From: an uncultured Blautia sp.
GTDB taxonomy: Bacteria; Bacillota; Clostridia; Lachnospirales; Lachnospiraceae
Direction of reading: 5' to 3'
DNA length: 64,000 nt
Assembly (NCBI GenBank): GCA_900540785.1
Contig: UQHF01000013.1
Coordinates: forward strand, 1 to 64,000
Both the position numbers and the translations under genes were made by a program. The notes below the pieces were generated by a model. That model ran no database searches and was not told the origin of the DNA. It saw nothing but the letters and a program-made list of their open reading frames with translations. Shown in pieces: positions 1 through 8,114 of this stretch (its first letter is position 1; each line of letters begins with the position of its first letter).

Positions 1-85
1 CCCGTGGCTCGCTATCTCACAAACGTATCTGTCTGCTTTATTCAGTTGTCAAAGACCAGACGGGCATAATCAATCCCGATATGAA

Positions 86-319
86 TTAGAAGCGTTGAAT
101 ATCAAAATTTAAGATTTTACGAATAATCGCTTCTTTGATAAAACCTTTCATTTCCAAATCTACCGCAAGACGTAAGTTGTTGTTATCGTCGTAAAACGGA
201 CGCATACAGCACTGATTGATATATGGGTCATAAAACTCCAAGATTTTTGAAATAGCTGTTTCGTCGCCGTCGCAGGCTTTGGAAATAACCGTGAAAGTCG
301 GTGTCAGCTCTTTTGGCAT
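86..319 (-). CDS. Tn916 Orf8-like helix-turn-helix conjugative-element protein
   Basis: A 77-residue protein whose sequence ('ISKILEFYDPYINQC' and a C-terminal 'EAIIRKILNFD') resembles the small HTH-domain proteins that follow the sigma-like gene in Tn916/Tn1549-type elements. In those elements the pair lies between the cargo and the xis/int end and is thought to act in element regulation. The start overlaps the end of the upstream sigma-factor gene by 16 bp, and GAGGAGG lies about 11 nt upstream, so the two are translationally linked. The gene runs toward the left window edge, where xis and int would be expected. Family recognition is from recalled sequence pattern; exact role unknown. Confidence 0.7.
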   Translation of the reverse strand: MPKELTPTFTVISKACDGDETAISKILEFYDPYINQCCMRPFYDDNNNLRLAVDLEMKGFIKEAIIRKILNFDIQRF

Positions 320-744
320 TTTTCTTTTTCCTCCTCAATCAGTTGTTTTAACTTGTCTAGTGTTTGTATTCTGCACTTCGTTACATTAGCTCTGGAACAG
401 TCAAGCATTTTCCCAATATAAGTGTCCGTATCGCCAATGAAAAAATACTGTAAAACGATATTACGCTTTCGTTCTTCAATAGCTTTCAATGCACGAGCCA
501 GTTGTTCATCTTCGATTGATACTTTTTCTCCACAGACTTCAAATACTGCAACATAATCCGTAGAATATGTATCTTCTGTACCTATGGAATTTAAGAGGTC
601 GTCCATAATTTCGGCGAATGGCATTTCTTTTTTCTCTGAACGGCGTATCGCTCGATAGAAGTCAATCGCTCTATGACGTATAACTGTTTTAATAGCACAA
701 TCGAATTGATGACAAGTTTTTTCTTGTAGTTCTGACGGTTTCAT
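304..744 (-). CDS. Tn916 Orf7-like sigma-70 family protein of an integrative element
   Basis: A 146-residue protein with the layout of the sigma-70-like regulators of Tn916-family elements: an N-terminal 'MKPSELQEKT...QFDCAIK' segment, a central 'YSTDYVAVFEVCGEKVSIEDEQLARAL' stretch, and a C-terminal sigma region-4 HTH ('IVLQYFFIGDTDTYIGKMLDCSRANVTKCRIQ', split here by sense only). The ATG at 744 is preferred over the GTG at 753 because AGGAGG ends 8 nt before it. It is co-transcribed with the HTH gene that follows. Its presence next to non-tet cargo indicates that the left part of the window belongs to a mobile element. Confidence 0.8.
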   Translation of the reverse strand: MKPSELQEKTCHQFDCAIKTVIRHRAIDFYRAIRRSEKKEMPFAEIMDDLLNSIGTEDTYSTDYVAVFEVCGEKVSIEDEQLARALKAIEERKRNIVLQYFFIGDTDTYIGKMLDCSRANVTKCRIQTLDKLKQLIEEEKEKCQKS

Positions 745-864
745 TTTCCTCACCTCCTTTCGCTAGTCGAAAAGAGGTGTCTGCCCCTTTTCATATATAC
801 CGCGTTGAAAGTGGGGGACAGCGTAACCAAAATTAAAAAAAACTTAAAAAAATTTTTTCTGGCA

Positions 865-906
865 TGAAAAAAGCCCGCACAAAACATATAGTCTGTACGA
901 GCTTTA
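865..906 (-). terminator. Rho-independent terminator after the ABC exporter operon
   Basis: On the minus strand an imperfect hairpin (AAAGCTCGTACA paired with TGTGCGGGCTTT, loop about 12 nt) is followed directly by a T run. It lies downstream of the ATPase gene that ends at 1019 and upstream of the sigma-like gene, so it should separate the exporter operon from the element's regulatory genes. Confidence 0.7.
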
Positions 907-957
907 AAAACTGTGCTGTATTCAGTTGTTATAAAAATGCCGTTAGGGTCAAATTGC

Positions 958-987
958 TTATGTCGAGGTATATCTAAAATATTCCAT
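958..987 (-). CDS. putative nine-residue ORF (MEYFRYTST), possible leader peptide
   Basis: An ATG at 987 opens a nine-codon frame encoding MEYFRYTST and a TAA. A good AGGAG lies exactly 8 nt upstream. It sits 31 bp after the ATPase gene and just before the terminator hairpin at 865-906. A translated mini-ORF directly ahead of a terminator is the layout of an attenuator leader. An alternative TTG-started 81-codon frame overlaps it, but its start touches the ribosome site and it runs through the terminator, so it is less likely. Translation has not been shown. Confidence 0.3.
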   Translation of the reverse strand: MEYFRYTST

Positions 988-1018
988 AAAGACAACTCCT
1001 TTACGGCACTATTCTTGT

Positions 1019-1654
1019 TTATTCAGACAGAAAAGAAATCGCACCGTTTTTAATTTCTAAGATTTCGTCGGCTTCTTCTGCCAAATGCTTACTGTGTGTA
1101 ACCACAACAACACATTTTCCTAATTCATGTGCAGTCTTTTTCAGCAAAGCAATGATTTCATCAGCGGTAGTTTCATCAAGATTTCCCGTGGGTTCATCTG
1201 CCAAAAGTACATGAGCGTCGCTGGCTAAAGCTCTTGCAATCGCTACACGCTGTTGCTGTCCGCCAGATAGTTGCAGTACATTTCTCTGCCAGTATTCTTT
1301 GCCAATACCAACTTCTTCCAATAATTTTTCAGCATTCCCACTACCGCCTAATTTGACGTTTTCAACCGTTGTCAAATAATCAATCAGATTATAATTTTGA
1401 AATACCAATGAGATATTATGCTTTCTGTGGTAATTCAGCCCCTTTTTTGTAATATCCTCGCCATTGCAAAGTACAGTCCCTTTTACCGCTGTGTCTAAGC
1501 CTGCTAACAACGATAAGAGTGTTGTTTTTCCTGCACCACTCGGACCGACAATGGTATAGAAGATACCCTCCTCGAAAGTAGCAGATACATTATTCAAAAT
1601 GGTTTTATCTTTTTTTGTTTTGTAAGCGTAGCTTACATTCTTTACTTCTAACAT
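1019..1654 (-). CDS. ABC transporter ATP-binding protein (MacB/LolD/FtsE type)
   Basis: A 211-residue ATPase with Walker A 'GPSGAGKTT' (about residues 37-45), ABC signature 'LSGGQQQR', Walker B 'VLLADEPTGNLD', and an H-loop 'VVVVTHSK'. The 'PTGNLD' form is typical of ATPases serving FtsX-fold (MacB/LolD/Bce-type) transporters. AGGAGG precedes the ATG. It is the last gene of a four-gene operon with two FtsX-type permeases and a lipoprotein, divergent from a two-component system. By family knowledge such sets export or remove peptides or lipids, often giving resistance to cell-envelope antibiotics. The substrate cannot be read from sequence. Confidence 0.9.
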   Translation of the reverse strand: MLEVKNVSYAYKTKKDKTILNNVSATFEEGIFYTIVGPSGAGKTTLLSLLAGLDTAVKGTVLCNGEDITKKGLNYHRKHNISLVFQNYNLIDYLTTVENVKLGGSGNAEKLLEEVGIGKEYWQRNVLQLSGGQQQRVAIARALASDAHVLLADEPTGNLDETTADEIIALLKKTAHELGKCVVVVTHSKHLAEEADEILEIKNGAISFLSE

Positions 1655-1667
1655 TTTCGTCGTCCTC

Positions 1668-3113
1668 CTAACTCATTTCCGATAAAATATCTTTCGGGTT
1701 TCTCTTTAGTATTACAATTCCAGATACCAGAACAGAAGCCGTTATCAACACAAGAACACTTACCCCGTCAAGCAGATACATTTCTGGCGTAACCTCTACG
1801 CTGATACTCTGCACGTCCTGCTTTGGTGCAACGTATTCTGTGGATACTTTTCCCTCATTCTTCTTTTCTTCCTCTTGCATTTGCTGAACCTGCTGTGATA
1901 CCAGATAATTTGCAGTTACTTTGGAAACAGCAGGAGCAACCGCAAAGGATAACATAAGGGAAAGAACTGCAATCATAATCGCTTCGCTCCAAATCTGCCC
2001 GATAATTCTGAACTTCGGAACACCGAGAGATAAGAAAATACCGACTTCCTGCACTCGATTTTTCAGCCAGAACAGAAATACCAAAACAAGGATAACGAAA
2101 CTTGCAATGGAAATTACCAATATCATCATTTCACTTACTTTTGCCAAATCATTGAAGTTTGAGGACATGGTTTCAGAATTTCCGTTATTGTCAATCAAAT
2201 CATACTGCTCCCAGTTGATGTCCGCATTTTGCAGATTTTCTTTTACTTCATCGTAAGCTTCCACATCTTCCACTTTGAAATATACCCTTTCATATAAAGG
2301 ACTTGTTTCGCCCTCTGCCTTTTCTGGAAATCTCAAATCCGTAAATATCACATTTTCCGAACGGTAAGTATCTCCCTGCATAAGTGGGGACATCTTTTGA
2401 TCCACTTGATAAATTCCAACAATCTCGGCTTCTGATACCTTTGAATTTTCAGTATCATGGTAATCATTAAAAGAAATCTTATCGCCGATTTTCAGATTAT
2501 TTTGTTTTGCCAGTTCCTCTGAAATGACACACATATCTTTATCCTCTGGGGTTATCATTCGTCCCTCTTTGATATGCAGGTTTCCAGATAAAACATTTCT
2601 GTCAAGTTTCATATCTTTGTTTCCAATTAAGCTTACACCTCCCTCATCTACACTTTGGTCTACATCTTTATCTTCAATCCTTTTGAAATTTACAGGGTTT
2701 ACGGGAGTTGTTATTGTTGTAATATTGTAATCAGCAATTCCTTTTATTTTTGCCAGTTTCTCAATGTCTTTTATATCTAAGCTTTCAAATTCATTTGTTG
2801 TCCAGCCTGTCCAAGTCTCCACACCATTGATAATCTCTTTTTTCTGATGATAGCCACCAAAACTGCCTTCCTTATCATTGCCAATCTTTTCTGAGTATTC
2901 ACGAACTCGTTTTGTTCGGTACTCTGCATTTCTTTCTAAAAGAAAGCCTGCACCTATGGCTTGTCTGGTTTTGTCCTGCACCTCAATACTGGCATTTTTG
3001 CTCGCCACACCTGCAAGAAGCAGGGTACTGATTACAAAAACGATCAACAATAAGAGAATACTTTTTACGGGCTTTCTGAACACAGAACGCCTTGCCAATC
3101 CAAAAAAATTCAT
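1668..3113 (-). CDS. FtsX-family ABC permease
   Basis: 481 residues. One N-terminal membrane helix ('SILLLLIVFVISTLLLAGVA') is followed by a large extracytoplasmic MacB-like domain of about 270 residues. Three C-terminal helices follow ('MMILVISIASFVILVLVFLF', 'AIMIAVLSLMLSFAVAPAVS', 'VLVLITASVLVSGIVIL'), and the end 'RNPKDILSEMS' is typical of the family. GGAGGG lies 7 nt before the ATG. The ATPase starts 13 bp downstream and the second permease ends 3 bp upstream, so the operon is tight. With the paralogous partner permease it probably forms a heterodimeric mechanotransmission-type exporter. Substrate unknown. Confidence 0.85.
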   Translation of the reverse strand: MNFFGLARRSVFRKPVKSILLLLIVFVISTLLLAGVASKNASIEVQDKTRQAIGAGFLLERNAEYRTKRVREYSEKIGNDKEGSFGGYHQKKEIINGVETWTGWTTNEFESLDIKDIEKLAKIKGIADYNITTITTPVNPVNFKRIEDKDVDQSVDEGGVSLIGNKDMKLDRNVLSGNLHIKEGRMITPEDKDMCVISEELAKQNNLKIGDKISFNDYHDTENSKVSEAEIVGIYQVDQKMSPLMQGDTYRSENVIFTDLRFPEKAEGETSPLYERVYFKVEDVEAYDEVKENLQNADINWEQYDLIDNNGNSETMSSNFNDLAKVSEMMILVISIASFVILVLVFLFWLKNRVQEVGIFLSLGVPKFRIIGQIWSEAIMIAVLSLMLSFAVAPAVSKVTANYLVSQQVQQMQEEEKKNEGKVSTEYVAPKQDVQSISVEVTPEMYLLDGVSVLVLITASVLVSGIVILKRNPKDILSEMS

Positions 3114-3116
3114 GTA

Positions 3117-4340
3117 CTATCCCTCCATTTTCGCTAATATATCTTTTGGGTTTACTCGTAATATCGGAAGAATGGAGCAACACAATGCCATCAAAACAAC
3201 TGCACCGCCTAAAAGGAACAACATTCCAATATCTTGTATCTGCAAAATCACTTTCAGATTTTCCGTTACGCTTTCTGAACCGGTAATAATATTTTGCAAA
3301 ACACCAGAGAACAATTTACCAATCGCCGTTGCCCCTAAAACCGAAAGCGTAAATACACTCCCTGCTTCTAATAAAGTTTGCAGGAAAATTTCACTTTTTG
3401 TCTTACCGAGGCTCATAAAGATTGCCACCTCTTTTTGTCTTGTCCGCATCCACATACATAACAGCAGGGAAACAACGACCGTACCGGTTACCAATGTAAG
3501 TATCAGCATAAGATTTGCCACCTTACTGATCTGCTCTAAAGGGGCAGACATCTGTTGATAAAGGGTATCTGAAGTACTAAGTTCTACATCATTTCCAAAT
3601 ATCTTTTGCAGGCTGATTTCCAGCACATCTAATTTTTCTGGTCTTTTTGAATAAACGCAGAGTTTTTCAAATTCAGCTTCTTTGAACAATTCTTTGTAAG
3701 TGCTGTTATCAATAAAGATTTGATTTTCTATTCGATTGACTGCCGTAGTTTCTGACGGCTGGTCTTTTTCCACATTTCCTGTAGACTTGAAAATCCCAAT
3801 AATCGGAACAGATACTTTTGTTCCATTTTCTGTACCTAGTGCAATTATATCTCCAACCTTTAGTTCATTCTGATTTGCAAGGTTCCCGTTGATAACAGCA
3901 CCCTTTTTCTCATGCTTGATATAATCGCCAGAAGCTAAGCGGTACTGCATTTCTGAAAAAGGACTGTCTTTTTCCAAATCATCATAGGAAAACAGTGCTA
4001 TTTTCAAATTTTCCTCATTGGTAGAAGTATTGAGCGTAATGGGAGCAAAATTATTCGGAAATACCTCTTGTCTGCCGATACGATTGATTGCTGAAACGTC
4101 TTCCAACGCTTCAATCTTATTTACCTCATTCTCGGTTATCTTGCTGTCCTTACTTGTAATTTCAGCTATAATCTTAGAGTTTGTCTTTTCCTGCATGGCT
4201 TGCTTGGACTCATTTGTAGTCCTTAAAATCATGCTTGTACCCAAAATCATACTGTTTACAAGTATCAAAACAATCAACAGAAGAATGGTTTTTCCTTTTT
4301 TTCGCTGTAAATAGCGGAAACCAAGTTGATAAAACTTCAT
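3117..4340 (-). CDS. FtsX-family ABC permease (partner)
   Basis: 407 residues with the same four-helix FtsX arrangement: an N-terminal helix 'TILLLIVLILVNSMILGTSM', an extracytoplasmic domain of about 230 residues, helices 'ANLMLILTLVTGTVVVSLLL', 'VFTLSVLGATAIGKLFSG' and 'IGMLFLLGGAVVLMALCC', then 'RVNPKDILAKMEG'. AGAGGTG precedes the ATG. The next gene begins 3 bp after its stop. It is clearly a distant paralogue of the downstream permease, and both share the 'NPKDIL' tail. It presumably works with that permease and the ATPase as one transporter. Confidence 0.85.
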   Translation of the reverse strand: MKFYQLGFRYLQRKKGKTILLLIVLILVNSMILGTSMILRTTNESKQAMQEKTNSKIIAEITSKDSKITENEVNKIEALEDVSAINRIGRQEVFPNNFAPITLNTSTNEENLKIALFSYDDLEKDSPFSEMQYRLASGDYIKHEKKGAVINGNLANQNELKVGDIIALGTENGTKVSVPIIGIFKSTGNVEKDQPSETTAVNRIENQIFIDNSTYKELFKEAEFEKLCVYSKRPEKLDVLEISLQKIFGNDVELSTSDTLYQQMSAPLEQISKVANLMLILTLVTGTVVVSLLLCMWMRTRQKEVAIFMSLGKTKSEIFLQTLLEAGSVFTLSVLGATAIGKLFSGVLQNIITGSESVTENLKVILQIQDIGMLFLLGGAVVLMALCCSILPILRVNPKDILAKMEG

Positions 4341-4351
4341 GCTTCACACCT

Positions 4352-4846
4352 CTATTCCCAACGGGCTATGACAACCTTTGTTGCATTGAAATGATTTGTG
4401 TCTGAAAATTCTCCATAAAGATATACTTCTGATTGTTTTTTTACATCGGATATAGACCCCGTTGTTGTATTCGTAACACCAGACTGGGCACTTACTGTGG
4501 CAATGACAAATTCACAATCTGGGTTATAGGTTACAGAAACAGAATTGTCTTTATTTTCCATTCCCGCTGCTTCTATTTTTACCCCAGCTCCCCCCTCAAT
4601 TTCTTTTGCTTGACTTACGAAACAACCATTGTCTGTAAATTCTAAAACACTTCCTATCAAATTGGCAGACTCTAATATGTCGTTTCCTTTATTTTCTGAA
4701 GAACCATTCGCATTTTCTTCATTCGTATTAGAATTGACAATAGGATTAGACTTATCTGGTTTCTCATCTGGACTTTCACCACACCCCGTCAATGCACAGA
4801 TACATAATCCAACTGCTACAAATTTACTGATGTTTATTTTTTTCAT
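4352..4846 (-). CDS. small lipoprotein of the exporter operon
   Basis: 164 residues from the ATG at 4846. That start sits 8 nt after AAGGTGG, while the alternative GTG at 4858 lies inside the ribosome site. The N-terminus is a lipoprotein signal: 'MKKINISK', a hydrophobic core, then the lipobox 'LTGC' with Cys at residue 22. A low-complexity Asn/Glu/Ser linker and a compact C-terminal domain of beta character follow ('GVTNTTTGSISDVKKQSEVYLYGEFSD'). It is the first gene of the exporter operon and ends 11 bp before the first permease. It could be an adaptor, or a binding or immunity lipoprotein. No family is recognised. Confidence 0.75.
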   Translation of the reverse strand: MKKINISKFVAVGLCICALTGCGESPDEKPDKSNPIVNSNTNEENANGSSENKGNDILESANLIGSVLEFTDNGCFVSQAKEIEGGAGVKIEAAGMENKDNSVSVTYNPDCEFVIATVSAQSGVTNTTTGSISDVKKQSEVYLYGEFSDTNHFNATKVVIARWE

Positions 4847-4898
4847 TTTGTATTCCACCTTTCTTGTTCGATATACCCCTATTGTAAAAGCAAACCAT

Positions 4899-4957
4899 TC
4901 TAAAAATCCTGTAAAAAAGCAAGAAAATCATCATCATTTTTTAGAGGATTTTTACAG
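4899..4957. promoter_or_regulatory. inverted pair of 20-bp boxes in the divergent exporter/TCS promoter region
   Basis: Two copies of a 20-bp box of the form T(C/G)TAAAAATCCT(G/C)TAAAAAA lie in opposite orientation, at 4899-4918 (plus) and 4937-4957 (minus), with 18 of 20 positions identical. They lie between the lipoprotein start (4846) and the response-regulator start (5040), the expected place for binding sites of the neighbouring OmpR-type regulator. Overlapping -10-like TATACT sequences occur at 4968-4973 and 4977-4982. Confidence 0.5.
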
Positions 4958-5039
4958 ACTTTTCTGTTATACTGTCTATACTTAAAATTTCTTGGACTGT
5001 TTATGTCCAAGATGATATATAGAAAAGGATTGATACATT

Positions 5040-5726
5040 ATGAAAATACTTCTTCTGGAAGATGATTTAGAATTATGTAAAAATATAAAAATTTCTCTGG
5101 AAAAAGAAAACTATATGGTTGATTGCTGCAATGACGGGGAAACCGCTATGCTGTATGCCTTAAATACAGACTATGCTTATGACCTCGCCATTGTAGACCG
5201 CATGTTACCGATTATTGACGGTTTGACAATCATAAAATCTATGCGTAAAAAAGGAATTTCTATCCCTATCCTTATTATTACTGCCATGAGTACCCTTGAT
5301 AATCGAGTTGAGGGTTTAGACGGCGGTGCAGATGATTACTTGGTAAAGCCATTTCATATCAAGGAATTACTTGCAAGAGTTCGGGCATTAGCAAGACGCC
5401 CTGCCAATATCCAGTTATCTTCCAAATTAGAATATGGAGATTTGACTTTCGATAAAGACAGCAGAACCTTATCCACACCAAATAATTCTCTTTTATTAAC
5501 TTCAAAAGAAACCGAGTTAACTTTTGTATTTATGCAGAACCCAGAAACACTATTTTCCCGTGAACAGCTTATCCTTAAAATCTGGGGCAGTTCTTCGGAA
5601 GTGGAAACTGGAAATGTAGACAGTTACATTTCTTTTCTGCGAAAACGCCTGAAAGAATTAAAAAGTTCATGTAAAATAACAACCGTCTACGGTGCAGGGT
5701 ATAAACTGGAGAAAAAAACATGTTAA
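5040..5726 (+). CDS. OmpR-family response regulator
   Basis: 228 residues. Receiver domain with acidic pocket E7/D8/D9, phospho-acceptor D53 in 'AIVDRMLP', and Lys in 'DDYLVKPF'. The C-terminal winged helix ('LLLTSKETELTFVFMQNPE...VDSYISFLRKRLK...TVYGAGYKL') is of the OmpR/PhoB type. It overlaps the histidine-kinase start by 7 bp, so the two are translationally coupled. Divergent from the exporter operon, it most likely controls that operon through the inverted boxes at 4899-4957. The signal is unknown; cell-envelope antibiotics are common signals for this arrangement. Confidence 0.9.
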   Translation: MKILLLEDDLELCKNIKISLEKENYMVDCCNDGETAMLYALNTDYAYDLAIVDRMLPIIDGLTIIKSMRKKGISIPILIITAMSTLDNRVEGLDGGADDYLVKPFHIKELLARVRALARRPANIQLSSKLEYGDLTFDKDSRTLSTPNNSLLLTSKETELTFVFMQNPETLFSREQLILKIWGSSSEVETGNVDSYISFLRKRLKELKSSCKITTVYGAGYKLEKKTC

Positions 5727-7012
5727 ATAATTTATACCGCAAACTTCATATTCTGTTTGCAAGTTCTGTTATGTTGATTATTACCCTTGTGATTGCCTTT
5801 GTTGTTGCGAATATGGTTCACACGGAAAAAAACAATGAATGCACTTTATTTCAAAGATTAACCACCTTACTGATTTATCAAGTGGAAAGTGCTTCTTCGG
5901 ATATGGATAAGGAACTGCAAACCTACGAGGAAAGTTATCACATTTTTTCCTTGCTTAGCGATACAAAAGGAAATACCATTTACCAGAGTGATTTTCCATT
6001 TCCAACTCCTGCGGTCAATCTGTTGCATGATGTAGAAAAGCAGATTTCCATACAACCATTATCACAAACAGAAAACAGTACAACTTCTCAAGGCGGTTTT
6101 CTGGAAATAAGAGGAACACATCACGATACTTATTTTGTTATTCCTGCTACGATTAGGACCCAAAATGATGCTGTGTATCATGCAACTTTTCTTTATCAGA
6201 CATCCAGTTTGACGGATATTTTACAAAAAATATTGCCTATATATCTTCTTATCTGGTTTTTGGCTTGTATCATTGTTATCATGCTGACCCGTTATCTGCT
6301 GAAAAAGTCGTTTGCTCCAACGGAACGAATACTGCAAAGCCAAAAAGATTTTGTTGCAACAGCGTCCCATGAATTAAAATCTCCACTTGCTGTTATGATT
6401 TCCAACACGGATATGCTTCTTGATAATGGTTCCTTAAATGAGCAGGCAAGGCAAGCCGTACAGACCATAGATTTTGAATGTATGCGGTTATCCTGTTTAG
6501 TCAAAGATATGTTGCTTCTGGCTTCTTCTGACGCGAAAACATGGACCTTGCATAAAAGCACAATCAATGTAGATACCTTGCTCATTACGTTATATGAAAC
6601 CTACGAACCTGTCTGCATGAAGCAAAATTTAAATCTAAAATTACATTTATCCGAAGAAAGTTATCCTGCCATGCTTATTGACAAAGACCGATTGTTTCAA
6701 ATCTTGTGTGTCTTTATGGATAATGCCATTCAACATTCCAAGAATAATTCTTTGATAGAAATAGAAGTAATCTCCAACGAAAAGAATATTGCTTTTTCTG
6801 TGGCAGACCACGGACAAGGCATTTCTGATGAAGATAAGCCGTATATCTTTGATCGCTTTTATAGTGGCGACAAGTCCCATACGAATAAATCGAATTTTGG
6901 ACTGGGACTAAGTATCGCCAAAGAATTAACCCAAATGCTGAATGGTATTATCATTATCAATGATACTGCTGGTGGAGGTGCTACTTTTACTGTTAAATTT
7001 CCTCTGAAATAG
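5720..7012 (+). CDS. sensor histidine kinase of the exporter-linked two-component system
   Basis: 430 residues. Helix 1 (about 12-32) and helix 2 (about 171-190) flank an extracellular sensor domain of about 140 residues. The dimerization/phospho-acceptor segment is 'ATASHELKSPLAV' (His217). The ATPase domain shows the N box 'DNAIQHSKNN', G1 'VADHGQGIS', F box 'IFDRFY' and G2 'GLGLSIAKEL', so it should be active. The large sensor domain differs from BceS-type kinases, which lack one, so this kinase may sense its ligand directly. A terminator follows at 7016-7059. Confidence 0.9.
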   Translation: MLNNLYRKLHILFASSVMLIITLVIAFVVANMVHTEKNNECTLFQRLTTLLIYQVESASSDMDKELQTYEESYHIFSLLSDTKGNTIYQSDFPFPTPAVNLLHDVEKQISIQPLSQTENSTTSQGGFLEIRGTHHDTYFVIPATIRTQNDAVYHATFLYQTSSLTDILQKILPIYLLIWFLACIIVIMLTRYLLKKSFAPTERILQSQKDFVATASHELKSPLAVMISNTDMLLDNGSLNEQARQAVQTIDFECMRLSCLVKDMLLLASSDAKTWTLHKSTINVDTLLITLYETYEPVCMKQNLNLKLHLSEESYPAMLIDKDRLFQILCVFMDNAIQHSKNNSLIEIEVISNEKNIAFSVADHGQGISDEDKPYIFDRFYSGDKSHTNKSNFGLGLSIAKELTQMLNGIIIINDTAGGGATFTVKFPLK

Positions 7013-7015
7013 ATT

Positions 7016-7059
7016 AAGGCTTGCAGATCATACACTATGTATGAAGCAAGCCTTTTTTT
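7016..7059 (+). terminator. Rho-independent terminator after the two-component system
   Basis: The stem GGCTTGC/GCAAGCC extends through an inner ATCATACA/TGTATGA arm and is followed by seven T residues. It starts 4 nt after the kinase stop codon. Confidence 0.85.
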
Positions 7060-7186
7060 CAAATCTTTGTCTTTTTGTTAATCTTATAAGTATATTCTTA
7101 TGGCGTAAAGCGTTTATTCCCAAAATACTTTCTGAAATTTGCCTGTACCTTTGGGTGTAGACTGTTCAGTTATTGATAAAATACTG

Positions 7187-7513
7187 TTATATTAAGGTCG
7201 TACATATAATACCAATTACACCAATAGCCAAAAATAACAAGCCAACACCAGCTGATTTTTTACGTTTTTCTAATTCTTTTAAGTTACTTTCACTCATATT
7301 TACAACAGGGTATTTTCTTCTTCCAATTAAATACATAAGCACACCACTTGAATTATTCCCACTCATCGTAAATACTCCCCAAAATTTAGGGTGCTTTATC
7401 CCTCTGGCTGCTGCGTCTATGACAGTCATATGATAAATCTGAAACACAACACAAAACGCTCCTACAAGTGCAACTGCTCCACAAATTACCGCTAAAACTA
7501 TGTTCAAATTCAT
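7187..7513 (-). CDS. small membrane protein, unknown function
   Basis: 108 residues with a membrane helix at each end ('IVLAVICGAVALVGAFCVVF' and 'AGVGLLFLAIGVIGIICTTL') and a charged central loop. AGGAGG lies 10 nt before the ATG. It follows the XRE-type regulator by 15 bp on the same strand, so the two form an operon. No family is recognised. Pairing of an HTH/membrane protein with a small membrane protein is frequent in mobile-element cargo. It could be a partner that the regulator senses or controls. Confidence 0.65.
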   Translation of the reverse strand: MNLNIVLAVICGAVALVGAFCVVFQIYHMTVIDAAARGIKHPKFWGVFTMSGNNSSGVLMYLIGRRKYPVVNMSESNLKELEKRKKSAGVGLLFLAIGVIGIICTTLI

Positions 7514-7528
7514 AGCAAAATATCCTCC

Positions 7529-7936
7529 TTAAATTTTTTTGATTATCTGGTAAAGTAATGCTGAGGACGTGATAACCATAAGACAAAATATTCCAACTAA
7601 GAAATAACGGTTATCGGGGATAAACATATTTAATGTTATCAGCAATACTACGACAATGATATTTACAATAATTGCCCATATCATTTTTTGGTTGCTTTTT
7701 ACAACATTTGTACTTTCTTCTAAATGTTCAATCATTTTTTCATCACCCTTTAGCAATACGTCAAGACTTATAGAATATAGGTTGCTCAACTCTATTACAC
7801 TGATAATGTCTGGGTAAGATTTTTCATTTTCCCAGTTTGAAATTGTCTGCCTTGATACATTGATTTTTTCTGCAACATTTTCTTGTGTCATTCCAGACTG
7901 TACTCGTGCGTTTTTAAGTTTCTTACCTATTTCCAT
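7529..7936 (-). CDS. XRE-family regulator with C-terminal membrane helices
   Basis: 135 residues. The N-terminal HTH_3 domain ('LKNARVQSGMTQENVAEKINVSRQTISNWENEKSYPD', quoted in parts) covers about residues 5-60. A linker and two hydrophobic helices follow ('MIWAIIVNIIVVVLLITL' and 'YFLVGIFCLMVITSSALLY'). AAGGAG precedes the ATG. Membrane-tethered XRE regulators of this design are common in Firmicutes and often control the adjacent small membrane protein gene. The operon promoter should lie in 7937-8040. Confidence 0.85.
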   Translation of the reverse strand: MEIGKKLKNARVQSGMTQENVAEKINVSRQTISNWENEKSYPDIISVIELSNLYSISLDVLLKGDEKMIEHLEESTNVVKSNQKMIWAIIVNIIVVVLLITLNMFIPDNRYFLVGIFCLMVITSSALLYQIIKKI

Positions 7937-8114
7937 ATTCCGATTGCTCCTTTCGGTATCATTGTCGTATATTCTCCCCTAAATGTCTATCCAACATCTT
8001 TTACATAGCCATTTTTCCTTGTCAAAATTATTTTACATAGCTTAAATACGGCTCTTTGGGATGATTATATTATAATTTCAGAGTAAAATCTATAACTTGG
8101 ATTTATTTTTTCGG

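Noticed and set aside
750..995. 81-codon frame started by TTG
   Set aside because: Its start codon touches the AGGAG, and it runs through the terminator at 865-906. The nine-codon ATG frame fits the ribosome site better.
2878..3558. 226-codon open frame on the plus strand
   Set aside because: It is antisense to the two FtsX permeases, has no ribosome site, and shows no recognisable domain.
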